Shown one piece after another: positions 45,701 to 56,539 of a stretch of 64,000 nucleotides of DNA. A program made the position numbers and the translations under genes. Source of the stretch: Doryteuthis pealeii (lineage: Eukaryota; Mollusca; Cephalopoda; Myopsida; Loliginidae); assembly GCA_023376005.1 (NCBI GenBank), contig CM042150.1, forward strand, positions 73,756,131-73,820,130, given 5' to 3'. Position 1 is the first letter of the stretch, and the number at the start of each line of letters is the position of its first letter. The notes beneath the pieces were generated by a model. That model was not told the origin of the DNA. It was given only the letters and a program-made list of their open reading frames with translations, and did no database searches.

Positions 45701-47195
45701 TCTCTGAGTAGTTTTGGGGGAAAAGTTTATGATTGGTTGAAAAAAGGACTTTTTTAATTGTCTGTTAATTTAGTTTTTCCCCTGAAAGCTGCATGTAGCC
45801 TACATGTCCAGAGACATGTTTTATTCATTGTGTTTCAAGCTGCTGTTGGGTCGACATCCGGTTGATGTTATATTTCATCAACTAAATATGTTGTTGGATT
45901 CTCTTTCTGAGTGTCTTAATTTGTTTTGCTGGTGAGTGAGTGTATTGAGTTATTGAATTTGTGAATCAGGAGAGATATGTATTTCTGTTGTATAACAGTG
46001 AGGAAATAATGTTGAGATTTACAAATTTATGTACATAATATGATGTGCATAATGTTGTCACTATCTCTAGAAGAAAACTTGTTCAATAGAAAATATTAAA
46101 GTAAACAGGTCTTTCACTTTCTTTTCAAAATGTTCTTATGAAGAAGTGAAATATATATCACCTTTATTCAAAAGTTCTCAAACTGAAAGAGATAAACACT
46201 GAAATATGAATGCTTTCTTGTTTGTTTATCAAATATTTACAACCAGACTGGAATGTTTTTTGTTTTTTTTTTGTTTGTTTGGTTTTTTTTTTTGTATGGT
46301 TTATATAATCTTGTTAGATATAAGTTTGTATTTAGCCAGAGGTGCCCTGTAGAAACATAGGCTTTGTTTTATAGTATATTTTAAAGTAATTAACTGACTG
46401 CAAAGTGGAAAACTCAGTCATCTTGTCTTGTATTTCTTTGTAATAGAAAAAAACATTGACAGGGCATACCATTAACATGGCACTGAAGATTTAAGAGCTT
46501 TTTGTCTCTACTTTCAAAATCTATTTGCAAAGACCTTGTAAAATGCATTTGGGATGACTATGTACATTTTGAAAAGAGCATTAAAACAAGGATAATTTGG
46601 AAATCATTTTATCAATTTTTCATCATGGATTCATGGAGACATCTATATCAAAATGATCTGATTTTTGTATGTATGTTAATGTAAAAAGTAGGATATCATA
46701 GCAAGATATTTATTTGCATTATAGTACTAAGGTTCTCTAATTTAAATAATGAAGTAATTTTCAGTGTGTTTTACAACTTAGTAAATAATAGTTATATGGC
46801 TGCATTTGCAGTTATCAATATTTTATAAGAGAGATTGAAGTAATAATGTTAATACTTCAAATTATTTATTTATTGGTAATTGATTATAAATTTTATAAAT
46901 ATACAGACAGAAAATAAAATTGCAAAATCCTGAATATGTGTTTCAATATTAGCTGGATTAAAGTAAAGGATTGCATATATAGATCTATACAAACACACAT
47001 CCAAAATAAAGAGTGTATCAACTCTGATAAAGTACTCAGATCAAAATTGATATCATCCTTCAGGGTGTTGCAGTTTTATTTTTTATCATTTTATGATGTG
47101 TGCATTAACCTCTTTGTTGTTATTATTCCTAGATTCACACTGACCTGGATTGGTTGTAACTGTTGACGTCTAATATATGAGTCAAATAGATTTGT
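45701..47195. other. AT-rich DNA, nothing recognised
   Basis: Poly-T runs near 46,260-46,295. No gene or element recognised. Confidence 0.4.
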
Positions 47196-47199
47196 TTGA

Positions 47200-47365
47200 A
47201 AATAATTAGTATTAGACTGGAATATTTGAAACAATATGCAAACAAATAATTATTATCAAATAGGAAAAGTTAGTTAAAAGCATATAAGCCCTTACAAATT
47301 ATCAATATTAGGTATAAATACTTGAAACCATATATACAAACTATTAGTATTAGGAACAATCACTT
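47200..47365 (-). repeat. Degenerate ~45-bp minisatellite (locus 2, inverted)
   Basis: In reverse complement it reads GGTTTCAAGTATTTATACC, TTTCAAATATTCCAGTCTAA and TACTAATTATTTTC, matching locus 1 at 36,800-37,018. Confidence 0.6.
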
Positions 47366-47409
47366 GAATTGCTTATAAATGTTTATTACTCATAGCTTAC
47401 AAAAAAAGC

Positions 47410-47460
47410 TGACTTTGGAATTAAATAACCCAACAAGTTTTGACATGCCATAAAACCAAC
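47410..47460 (+). repeat. Copy of the dispersed ~45-bp repeat
   Basis: GACTTTGGAATTAAATAACC then TTTTGACATGCCATAAAACC, as at 14,478 and 30,125. Confidence 0.5.
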
Positions 47461-47651
47461 CAATCTATACTTCTAACAAAAGGACTTCTAATAAAGAAAA
47501 CGGTTTATTCCTATATAATACATATATTATATGTTTTTGAAGAGCGGATAACCTAATGGAGAAGACAAACAAAAATCAAGTGAGTCACAATTTTGATTAT
47601 TGAGAAAAAAGAAGTAATAAGTCAGAATAATGAATAAATATAAAAAAGTGC

Positions 47652-47654
<3 letters not shown>

Positions 47655-47697
<43 letters not shown>
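47655..47697. repeat. (TA)n microsatellite
   Basis: A TA run of about 42 bases preceded by AAAAGTGCTAA. The words AAAAGTGCTA plus TA array recur at 48,079. Confidence 0.97.
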
Positions 47698-47701
<4 letters not shown>

Positions 47702-47836
47702 AAAAAAGAAGAAGGTCCACAAAATGTATTGTTCTCAGAAAAAATGTTTTATTCTTTTTATTTTATTGTAAAATAAAAAGAATAAAACATTTTTTCTGAG
47801 AACAATACATTTTGTGGACCTTCTTCTTTTTTATAA
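47697..47836. repeat. 140-bp near-perfect palindrome
   Basis: The left arm 47,697-47,767 (TTATAAAAAAAGAAGAAGG ... CTTTTTATTTTA) and right arm 47,770-47,836 pair over about 67-70 bases with a centre of only 2-3 bases. It sits between TA microsatellites, 75 bases upstream of a hammerhead motif. Confidence 0.93.
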
Positions 47837-47871
47837 AATATTAAATTTTCTCCCGTTGGAACCAGAAGAAC

Positions 47872-47901
47872 ATTATATATATATATAATATATATATATA
47901 T
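47872..47901. repeat. (TA)n microsatellite
   Basis: A short TA run interrupted once by AATA. Confidence 0.95.
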
Positions 47902-47910
47902 AAATGGTAT

Positions 47911-47956
47911 AACTGCACTGATGAGAGGTGATACCTCGAAACACGTGTCTGTAGTT
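47911..47956 (+). ncRNA. Type I hammerhead ribozyme motif (complete)
   Basis: All invariant core bases are present: CTGATGA (47,918-47,924) and GAAA (47,938-47,941). Stem II is GAGGT/ACCTC (47,925-47,929 with 47,933-47,937, loop GAT). Stem III is minimal (A-C 47,941-47,942 with G-T 47,947-47,948, closing a short ACGT loop), as in retroelement hammerheads. The predicted cut is after C49 of GTC (47,947-47,949). Stem I has seven pairs (AACTGCA 47,911-47,917 with TGTAGTT 47,950-47,956, one G-T wobble). Hammerheads with a short stem III are known from the terminal repeats of Penelope-like elements, and the flanking palindrome fits that context. Confidence 0.85.
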
Positions 47957-47960
47957 TACT

Positions 47961-47977
47961 CTCTCTCTCTCTCTCTC

Positions 47978-48012
<35 letters not shown>
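47961..48012. repeat. (TC)n(TA)n microsatellite
   Basis: A TC run followed by a TA run, directly 3' of the hammerhead. Confidence 0.97.
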
Positions 48013-48015
<3 letters not shown>

Positions 48016-48084
48016 TGAAATACTATTTACTTCTGGATTTTAAAAAACGATTTAAAAGTGATATATATAAATATAACAAAAGTG

Positions 48085-48153
<69 letters not shown>
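48085..48153. repeat. (TA)n microsatellite
   Basis: A TA run of about 65 bases. Confidence 0.98.
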
Positions 48154-48156
<3 letters not shown>

Positions 48157-49890
48157 TAGTTAAAACAACAGACTAAAATGATCAGACTTCTCTCAAATGT
48201 GCAGTTCAAAATACAGTTCACAATTGTTATTTGTTCAAAACTCTACATACTACTTACTCCACCAAATGTCTTTTTTGTCTGTCATTGTACAATTCAAGAA
48301 TGGTTAGATCAATTTTTCTGTGGTTACTGATAGAACCCTGAGTCATGGTTTTAGCTTATTATTTTGGAAAATCCCAAAATTCAAAGGGTTTGATTTTTCA
48401 CTGTGAGTAAAATGTTAAGCTGAACCCTTAATTTGTGTGTGCCAGGTTATCTAAACTAAATTTAGAATCTTTATTCTTTTTGTTCAAGCGTAAAAATATC
48501 CTAGCAAGAAATCAAAATAATGATTTTTCCATTATTTTTATCTTTGAATTTTTTCATGTCACTGAAAAATCAAAACTTGTTTTGTTGTAATTATATTTGT
48601 AGTTTGAGCAATGGCCACTAGTTGGATATGTAATGGTTAATAAAATGGCGGTTGCTGATTGTTTTAAAAAAGGGGGGAGTAAGAATTCCAAAAATGCAGT
48701 AACGGAACCAACAGACGCTGAATTAAAAAATTGAGCGCTAAAAAGAAGAAGCGGGAATTCAGAGTTTTGAGGATGACAAGCAAGTAGTCATCACGCAACA
48801 AGTCAGCTCCATTATCAGAAAAATGAAAGAAGATAAAATATGAACTATTAATACCAAAATATATACCTTTGCCCGGTATGCTGTTCTACATTTATGTAAG
48901 TTTATTTAATATAGATTGTTTGTTTTAATACAACTTTGTTATTTTTCCATTGTGTTGAGTCTTGTTTAAAGTTAGTAAGATGTGTACAACCTATATATAA
49001 GATATATATAACACACAACTTACTACAGATATAAATGATAACCTCTTGACAGTGTTTATTAGTCCTCATAAAAACTTACTTTGATATTATGTCTATGTTT
49101 ATTGCTATAATAAAAAAGGGAACAGATAAATTTATCATTACTTTTTGTAAGATTAAGAATAAATAATTTCTTTATAGCTTCACAAAGGTACTTTTCAATA
49201 AATCCATAGTTCAAAGCTATGATATATAAGAAGTCACATTTAGGCCTTCTATAATAACTTGCTTAAAATCTAAAATTTTCCACATGTTTAAGCAAATTTT
49301 ATATCAAATTAAAAGTACTTATTCTTACCATCACCAAGTTATCTTGCTGGTTAGATTTAAGCTTATATCCAATCATGTAATTTAGATTGAGAGATAATCT
49401 TGAAAGCAAATCAATGAAATGTAGTCATCATAAAACCAAAGGCTTTTCGGGCATTGTGGACATTAGGAAAAGCATGTCTTTGTAGTTTATGCAATAAAAC
49501 ACAAAAGTATTGTTCTAATATGATTGTCTCCTTTGATGTTTTTGTTCTGGATCAGAAGACAAACAAAATGGCGGATATTAAGCAAAACAAATGGGTCTGT
49601 TCAGAAATTGTTCTCTAACAATCCAGGTACAATCACAGAAGTTGCTTTGAGTTTGTTCCTTGAGGAAAAACCATTCAACAAAAATCATTGAAAAATCCAT
49701 TTCTTCCAAATCTCAGCTTTGAATTATTGATGAATATAAATATCAAAGCTGAAGCCTCATATTACACCTGATAACATCAACTCTAAAAAAAATTAATTAA
49801 TTCCACTGTTGCTGATGATGATGATGGTATTGGTTTTATGTGTCATATCTTTTAAATCCAGGAAATGATTTTTATATGCATCTTATTGTG
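48154..49890. other. AT-rich DNA, nothing firmly recognised
   Basis: About 48,635-48,850 (AAAATGGCGG, then lysine-rich codons with stops) could be a decayed LINE 5' region, but no motif supports it. A second AAAATGGCGG lies at 49,566-49,575. Confidence 0.3.
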
Positions 49891-49891
49891 G

Positions 49892-50235
49892 TGCAAGCAA
49901 GTTAGTCTCACAGTAGAGTTAAAACTGAATATTGATTTTGATCCTCACTCAGTGTCCTATATTTACCACCTTAGGTCAGTGAGATAGGCAATCAGACCAT
50001 TGCTAGAGAATTTAATATTCACTGTGTGCATCATACTATAATGTTGGTCTTGTGTCAAACTAAGCTATGTTTAGTAAATGACTACAACTGAGTGTTGTTT
50101 GATTTTCACTTGTGGTCTTATACACTTAGTATTTTAGTATGCTTTGTGGTGTAGTAAGTTCAATACTTATTGGGTACCTCATATCTGTGGTTTTATTCCA
50201 AAACTATGTCATCCTAAGTACATAATATCTTCCAC
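49892..50235 (+). mobile_element. SINE-like fragments (two partial copies)
   Basis: TGGTGCAAGCAAGTTAGTCT with TTTTGATCCTCACTCAGTGT, then CCTATATTTACCACC (49,892-49,990), and again GTGGTGTAGTAAGTTCAATA, CTTATTGGGTACCTCATATC (50,144-50,185). Both follow the order of the 41,465 element. The B-box-like motifs are eroded. Confidence 0.4.
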
Positions 50236-50479
50236 AAATCCATATTATCATAATGGATTCAGGGGAATACTGGATGGTTCTATAGAATTATCAACCCCCA
50301 GAACTTTTGTAGATGCATCAAATTATTTCTGAATTCCAACCCTAATCTTAACCCATAAAATATGGTAGATTTTAATATAAATTGTTTTTGATATAAATGT
50401 TTTTAAAATGTCAAAAATAGTTAATGATAAAATGGTTGGATGATTCAAGCACTGAAAATAATTTAAAAAAATGATGACA

Positions 50480-50527
50480 ATAACAATGAAGATGAGGATG
50501 TTGAAGTATCCTCAACTTCATTGTTAT
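50480..50527. repeat. Short palindrome (20-bp arms)
   Basis: ATAACAATGAAGATGAGGAT pairs with ATCCTCAACTTCATTGTTAT. The arm shares AATAACAATGAAGATG with the arms of the composite elements at 24,101 and 58,340. Confidence 0.7.
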
Positions 50528-50529
50528 AT

Positions 50530-51826
50530 TATTCTCTGATGATAATTCTCTGAAAATAATTTTTTAAAAAATGCCTATTTAATAAACGTGCTGAAAATAG
50601 TATTTAATGGGAAAATTTTATGGATTGAATATTTTTTATCCATTCTAGTATCATCTTCATTTGACTGGTCATATGCAACACTCAATTAAATTAAAACTCA
50701 ATTAAAATTAGTTTAATGGATTGTTAACTAACTCACATTATCAAAGGAGGTCATATCTAAGCTTTACAAATCTCTTGGAATCATTTACCTTGGGTGAATC
50801 AAAGTATTCTTATTCCAATAAATTACAGGTGTCAATATTTGGTTCAAAGAAGAAAAATGCTTGAGAATAAAATGCTTTTAGAATAAAAGAAGCTATCCCC
50901 AAAATTCTATCTGGATGGTAGTTATATATTGAGACTGAGATATGTTTATAACTATAAATTAATAGTAGTATATATCATATTTATATTCAAAGTAAATATT
51001 ATACTAATAATGTAATAGTACTGTTTTTAATATGTATATATATATCAAAGACACATACAAATAATACATGAGTATATTTATGTTCCCAGAAAACTTAGAT
51101 TAGGATTGGCAATAATCAAATGAATATAAAATGTTTTCTTTATTTCTGATAACTTTAGTAATTTTAAAATATTTGCTCTTCACTGGTGCATTGAGCATGT
51201 CTTCCATTTAGGAATTAGCAGTAGTCACCCATCATATTTGGATTGAAACAATCTTGATACTTTGTTTCTATCTCCAATATGTCTGGTGGAGCCACTCTCC
51301 ATGCTCATCATTTAAGTATTGGAATCCATAACGACTATGTGCCATTGTTTTTACATGAGGCCTTGTTTGATATGAAGAGGTGGAAGAAAAATCTTTTATA
51401 AATCTACCAGTGGCAAACACTATACATTGAAAAAAAATTCTGATGTGCTTGCTAGAACATTTCATATTTAGTTTAGATAAATGCTTTTAATCAGAACAGA
51501 AGCTGCGTTACACCTGATACCATTATCTCTAAAGAAGAAATGGATTTTTAAGATACTGCTATTAATGATGATGATGATGATGATGTTGGTCTTATGTGTC
51601 AGATACCATTTCATATCCAGCATTTGTTTGTGTCTTTTACTGCATTTTTATTTTAATAAATGCAGAAAAATGATGTGCTTCTCTAGAATAGAACTTTTAT
51701 TGATATATAAAAAAATATTTTAAAAATGATTACTCTTATCCATAAACCCTAACTTTAAACCATAGAAAGACACTACTTTTATGTATATATCATCTTTTAT
51801 ATAAAGTAGTAAGTAATAAAACCTGC
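50530..51826. other. AT-rich DNA, nothing recognised
   Basis: A short GAT run at 51,568-51,584. No gene or element recognised. Confidence 0.4.
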
Positions 51827-51827
51827 A

Positions 51828-52012
51828 GAGTGGCCTATTTCCATTATCAGCTGGATGGCGGGAGAGTCTATCCACTTTTCATGAGCACTATACCAGGGAG
51901 ATTCTTTTTTCTGCACCACACCTACCGTCAGCTCTCAGATGCTTTAATGCACAAATCAGATCACTCAAGCTGTGCTACACATGCGCTGAGTAGATGGGGA
52001 TCAGTATTGTAC
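51828..52012 (-). mobile_element. tRNA-headed SINE (family S1), minus strand
   Basis: In reverse complement: GGTACAATACTGATCCCC, GTAGCACAGCTTGAGTGATC, TGATTTGTGCATTAAAGCAT, GAGCTGACGGTAGGTGTGGT, AAAAGTGGATAGACTC and GGCCACTCTGCAG. These match the 43,720-43,992 copy in order. The A-box head is truncated. Confidence 0.75.
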
Positions 52013-52677
52013 CCATAACCAATTGCACTAAATCACATTTAAATTTGCATAATTGGCTGACATTTTTTTTTAATTAGAATATGCACCTGAATGAAGCCTG
52101 AAGAATGTGTCAGCCAAAAACACTGTGTTAACAACATCACTAATACAAAGAAAGGGTTAAATTGTCTGAATAATTTCTGGTAAGTAACTTCAGATATATG
52201 CATCTCAGAAGACTCTACCATAACAAAGTCAGAGTTCACTGCCTACAGTCATGCAATGGCTTCTGTATTCAGTAAGTAACATGAAAGAGATGAATTATTA
52301 ATAAAGTTGCAGTAGAATACAATTCACCACAGCTTAATTGTTTGTTTTTAAAACAAATGCAATAAGAATGGAAAATCATCCTCTTTCTTTGTTGATATCA
52401 TTTTGACACTCATCTTTTTAGGAAGCATTGTTAACCATTATTATTATAAAATTTCACTAGTATTTTTTTGTTTTGTTTTAATTTCTTTAATTGTTTTTCA
52501 AAGCAATCTATCACAATGACGAACCTTCTTCATCATTATTTTATTATTATCATTTCATTATTTTGTATCTGTATTGTTCCTCCTATTCCTTGTCATAAGT
52601 TGACAACCTGAATAAGTTTCGATAAAAAGGCAAATAAAAATTAAGATAAAAGAAAATACTAGTCAAAATTATTAATA
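52013..52677. other. AT-rich DNA, nothing recognised
   Basis: No gene or element recognised. Confidence 0.4.
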
Positions 52678-52880
52678 ATATGGAACATGAAGGTAAAAGT
52701 GATATCAGTCAAAGTTGGAAACATGGGAACAATCCCAAAGAACCTGGAAAAACGACTTGGAAGACTGGAAATCTCATTAAAGATCATACTATCCAGACCA
52801 CAGCACTGTTGTGGCTGGCTGGAATAAAAAGAAGAGTCCTGGAGAACTGAGAAGATTTGTTCTCACTCAGACAAGTCATG
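52678..52880 (+). pseudogene. Non-LTR retrotransposon C-terminal remnant (copy 1)
   Basis: Reads MGTIPKNLEKRLGRLEI, then in shifted phase QTTALL-like and RRVLEN-like residues. This is the tail of a non-LTR polyprotein whose consensus reads VVGALGTVPK.LEKRL.ELEIRG. It is followed by AAATAAATAAAT microsatellite (52,905-52,933), a typical LINE 3' tail. Confidence 0.65.
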
Positions 52881-52940
52881 AAGATTGCTAGTTACTACTG
52901 GGAGGATAAATAAATAAATAAATAAATAAATAATAATGAT

Positions 52941-53120
52941 AATATAGTTGGTGCCCTTGCAATGGTCCTGAAGAATTTAGAAAAAAGACTGGAGGAATTG
53001 AAAATCAGAGGAAGAATCAAAATCATCCAGACCACAGCACTACTAAAATCGGCTAGGATACTTAGAAGAGTCCTGGAGACCTAAGGAGACTTAGTGTGAC
53101 TCATGTGAAAAATTATTAGA
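52941..53120 (+). pseudogene. Non-LTR retrotransposon C-terminal remnant (copy 2)
   Basis: The translation includes LEKRLEELKIRGRIKIIQ and then RILRRVLET before a stop. Same module as copies 1 and 3, truncated on the 5' side, starting directly after the AAAT-repeat tail of copy 1. Confidence 0.7.
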
Positions 53121-53149
53121 ACTGGTATGAAAAACTTACATGGAGCAAA

Positions 53150-53510
53150 ATAATGAGATTAATAAATTCTCTTGGACTTTGAGATACAGAGCATCAAATC
53201 CCATTCAGAAGACTAGACTTAGTATCAATTAACAAGAAAAGAACTTATCAAGTTGATTTTGCTGTTTTAGCAGAGTGAAAATAAAAGTAAGTGAAACGAT
53301 AGACAAATACCTGGATCTTGCTAAAGAGCTGAAAAGGTTGTGGAACGAGGGTGATGGTAATACCATCATATAAGGAAGAATTGAGACCATTCAGATCACA
53401 GCACTCTTAGAATACTTAGTAGAGTCCTGGAGACCTGAGAAGACTTGCTGTCATTCAGACTTCATTAAAAAACTTGCAAGGAATAAAATAATAATGGTTG
53501 ACAAAGCTTT
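53150..53510 (+). pseudogene. Non-LTR retrotransposon with restriction-like endonuclease tail (copy 3)
   Basis: This is the longest of the three. Frames read LDLVSINKKRTYQVDFAVLAE, then ETIDKYLDLAKELKRLWNEG, then GRIETIQITALL. The pattern (R)PDLV...VDFAVP...E..KYLDLA.E...LW is that of the C-terminal restriction-like (PD-(D/E)XK) endonuclease domain of R2/NeSL-type non-LTR elements. Stops and frameshifts inactivate it. It ends in an AAAT tail (53,508-53,530). Confidence 0.68.
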
Positions 53511-53530
53511 ATCTAAAAATAAATAAATGA

Positions 53531-54439
53531 TTGTCTGAAATTTTGGTAAATATCCATTTGGAAATAGTTATGTTGGATTTTCTTATAGAACACACATATA
53601 TACATACATATATACATACATTTAGACATACATTTAGGTGCATAAAAAATGCCAAAATCCAATTTAAATAAAATCTCTTAGGACATTTTTTTTGTTTTAA
53701 CAGACAGACTAGTTGGTAAGTAACATCCTATACTGTTGATAAAAATAATCATTCAATTACAACTATTTTAGCCCCCCCCCCCAAGGATTTATATTGTGTC
53801 TTTATGGAGAAACTGAAGTCTTTTACCAGTAAAAAATGCTATTTAATCATTTTCAGAGATTGCTTGAAAGCATCTTTGCAGGAATGTAATGTGAATTGTA
53901 TTAAATTCAGTCGCAGGTAGAACTAAACTTATAAAAAGTATGAAACTTTGGTTATTACCTTCTACCAATGACTTTCTGGAGGTATTTTTAAAAAAATGTT
54001 TATTTATCAATGTTTTACTCTCCTCTGTTTTTTTTTAATCAAATTTTCTTATTTTTTTATGTCCTAATTTTTTACTTTCAGATCCACAAACATATTCAAC
54101 TTGGATCATCTTTATTCTGCTTAGTACAGTTTGTCCTGTTAAGTCTATATAACCCCACCCTTAAGATATCTTTTTGAATCCTTCTATATTTTATTGATTA
54201 TTCTTATCCTTGTCAGCCAGTAATAGTAACTTTGATCTATGTTTTGTACAGGTATTTTAGAATACCTTAGATCTTTTAACCCTAAACTATTTGAACTACC
54301 CATCCATACCAGGTCAGAAGTCAAGATTTGCATTGTCTATTAAAAATTTACACAGTAATTATAAAGAATAATTTTTATGATAAAAGATAAATCTACATCA
54401 CAGAAAAGAGATTTATCATATTTTATATGAACTTAATAT
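53531..54439. other. AT-rich DNA, nothing recognised
   Basis: CATA/TACA simple repeats near 53,590-53,640 and a C-run at 53,773-53,783. Confidence 0.4.
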
Positions 54440-54875
54440 TATATTGTGTAGTGAGGAATTTCTGGGTTTTGTTGAGAAATGTTTTAAGAGATTGACATGC
54501 AAGGAATTTATCAATTTTAACATTTTATTTCATATTGCTTGTCATAAACAAAAATGCTATGTAATTATCTTACATATTCAGGCTGAAGAACTACTTATGA
54601 ACCTAATTAGTAATATTTAATTAAATGTGAATAATTATATAAGTAAGACAAATTGTTAACCTTTTTTCTTCTGAAGTTTGAAAATTTAAATTCTATATAA
54701 TTAGTTACAGCAGCATGGCTTTCAACTGATTGTTGTTTACTGATACATCTCTTTCTCAGCGAGTAAATTTTTTTCCTCATGTAGAATAAAAATGTTTTTC
54801 TATGTTAAAATCTTCTCCTGGTTCCAAAACCAACATGTCAACCCTTGTTGGGTTATTTTATTACTAAAGTTAGTT
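54440..54875. repeat. Dispersed-repeat fragment, unclassified
   Basis: About 54,480-54,660 resembles 13,500-13,680. AACCAACATGTCAACCCTTG then GGTTATTTTATTAC (54,829-54,863) is the inverse of the dispersed ~45-bp repeat. The two pieces probably belong to one older element. Confidence 0.4.
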
Positions 54876-56539
54876 AAACAATTGAGGTTTCCAATTATAA
54901 ATGTATATTTGCATTTTAATCAGGTAAATACTTCAGATCTATTTAACTCTGTAGTAAAGTGAACATGGATATAATGGTAATGAAAAGTTAACTGTACACT
55001 CACCAAAATTCCAGAATTAGAGCCTCACCACCAGATACAGTGTAGTGTCATACTCAGAACAGACTTTTTATGAGAAGAGGTTTTACTCCACTGCAAGGGC
55101 TGCAATTCATGTAGTCTAGGCCATGTTGACAGTGTTATATATGTGTGTGTGTGTGAAGTAATATAGATATCCTTAATGAAAATGATAGTATAATTACAAA
55201 ACAGAATTTGATTTCATCTTCTTTAATTCATTAACAACTTTATGAAATGTCAGTTAATCTTCTTTTTTTCTTTTTAAAAACATTTACATTCCGGATAGAA
55301 GATTAGTTAATTTTGGATAAGAGATAATTTTATCATCGTATGTTCATATAAAATGATGTGTTCATTTTGGTATGATAATATTTCAGATATTATACCATCT
55401 TCATCTTTTTCGGGTGCCTATTGTATTCCAACTTGCAGGAATCACAAACTGAACCATTCAAAAACTGTTCTCATTCCACTGTCCATTCAGGAGGACATCT
55501 CACATCAGTTAATTTTTTTCTCTTTTGATACTGATCACAATATATGACTTTCACTGGCCAAAGATTAAACACATGACCCAACGCTTAATCATTTATATCC
55601 ACTTGGTCTTTGCCATGTGGAACAATCAGCTGATCAAATTGTGGAGTCTTTTCTTTTCTAATGAAAAGCTTCCATGAAAAGCAACATCATAAAAACATAT
55701 TAACTAAGAAAAATGAACAGATCCATTAGATACATTCTAAACAATGACAAGAGAAGGAGAACAATCTACTTGAGTGAATTGATTAAAGAGTTTGGTTCAA
55801 AATTCCAAGACGCTTACTGATTATAACTGGTAAGAAAATTGGAGGCCAAATATTGTGACAATGATGACTAAGATAAAGTCATCAGTTCAAATAAATTGTT
55901 GGTTTGCTGCTGTGATTTTCAAAAGAAAAAAAATTAGAATCAGGAATCTCTAACAAATTTTAGAAGTGTTGTCTTGAAATGATTGTCCCATAGAGGAACA
56001 AATGACGATGCTAAGGAAGAGATGAAATTAAAGGGAAAGAACAGACATTTAAAAAAAAATCTTTTCAAGTGGATTTTTCACCAAAATAGTGAACATGACT
56101 TATGGGAAGTAAGGTAACACAAAATGCAACTATTTCTTAATCTAAGCAAACAGACTTTGTGTGTATCTGTGTGCATATCTTTTAGCTCACATGGCTGAAT
56201 TAAGTAATAGGAAAATTTGTTGTTATGGCAAAAAATCACAGTGAGTAGGCATTGTGTTACCATAGCAATAAAAAAGTGGTAATTAAAGAATTCTTGCATG
56301 TAAAAATATATAAATATATACAAACATGTTATTCAGTTTCTTTACTAAGAAAAATCATCTTATAGAAATTCAAACATTTCACATTTTATTCTAATTGATT
56401 TCTATTAAAAAAAAAACTATACAAAGGATTGCTTTATGCATGTGTAAATATTTAAAACATATCAATATTGAGCAAAATAAAAACAATGAATAAAATTTAA
56501 AAAAATATTATTTAAAATAAAATTTAAAATATCATGTTA
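54876..56539. other. AT-rich DNA, nothing recognised
   Basis: A short GT run at 55,142-55,155. No gene or element recognised. Confidence 0.4.

Noticed and set aside
48635..48850. LINE ORF1 start with AAAATGGCGG and lysine-rich codons
   Set aside because: Frame stops recur every 10-25 codons and no diagnostic motif was found; left as unclassified.
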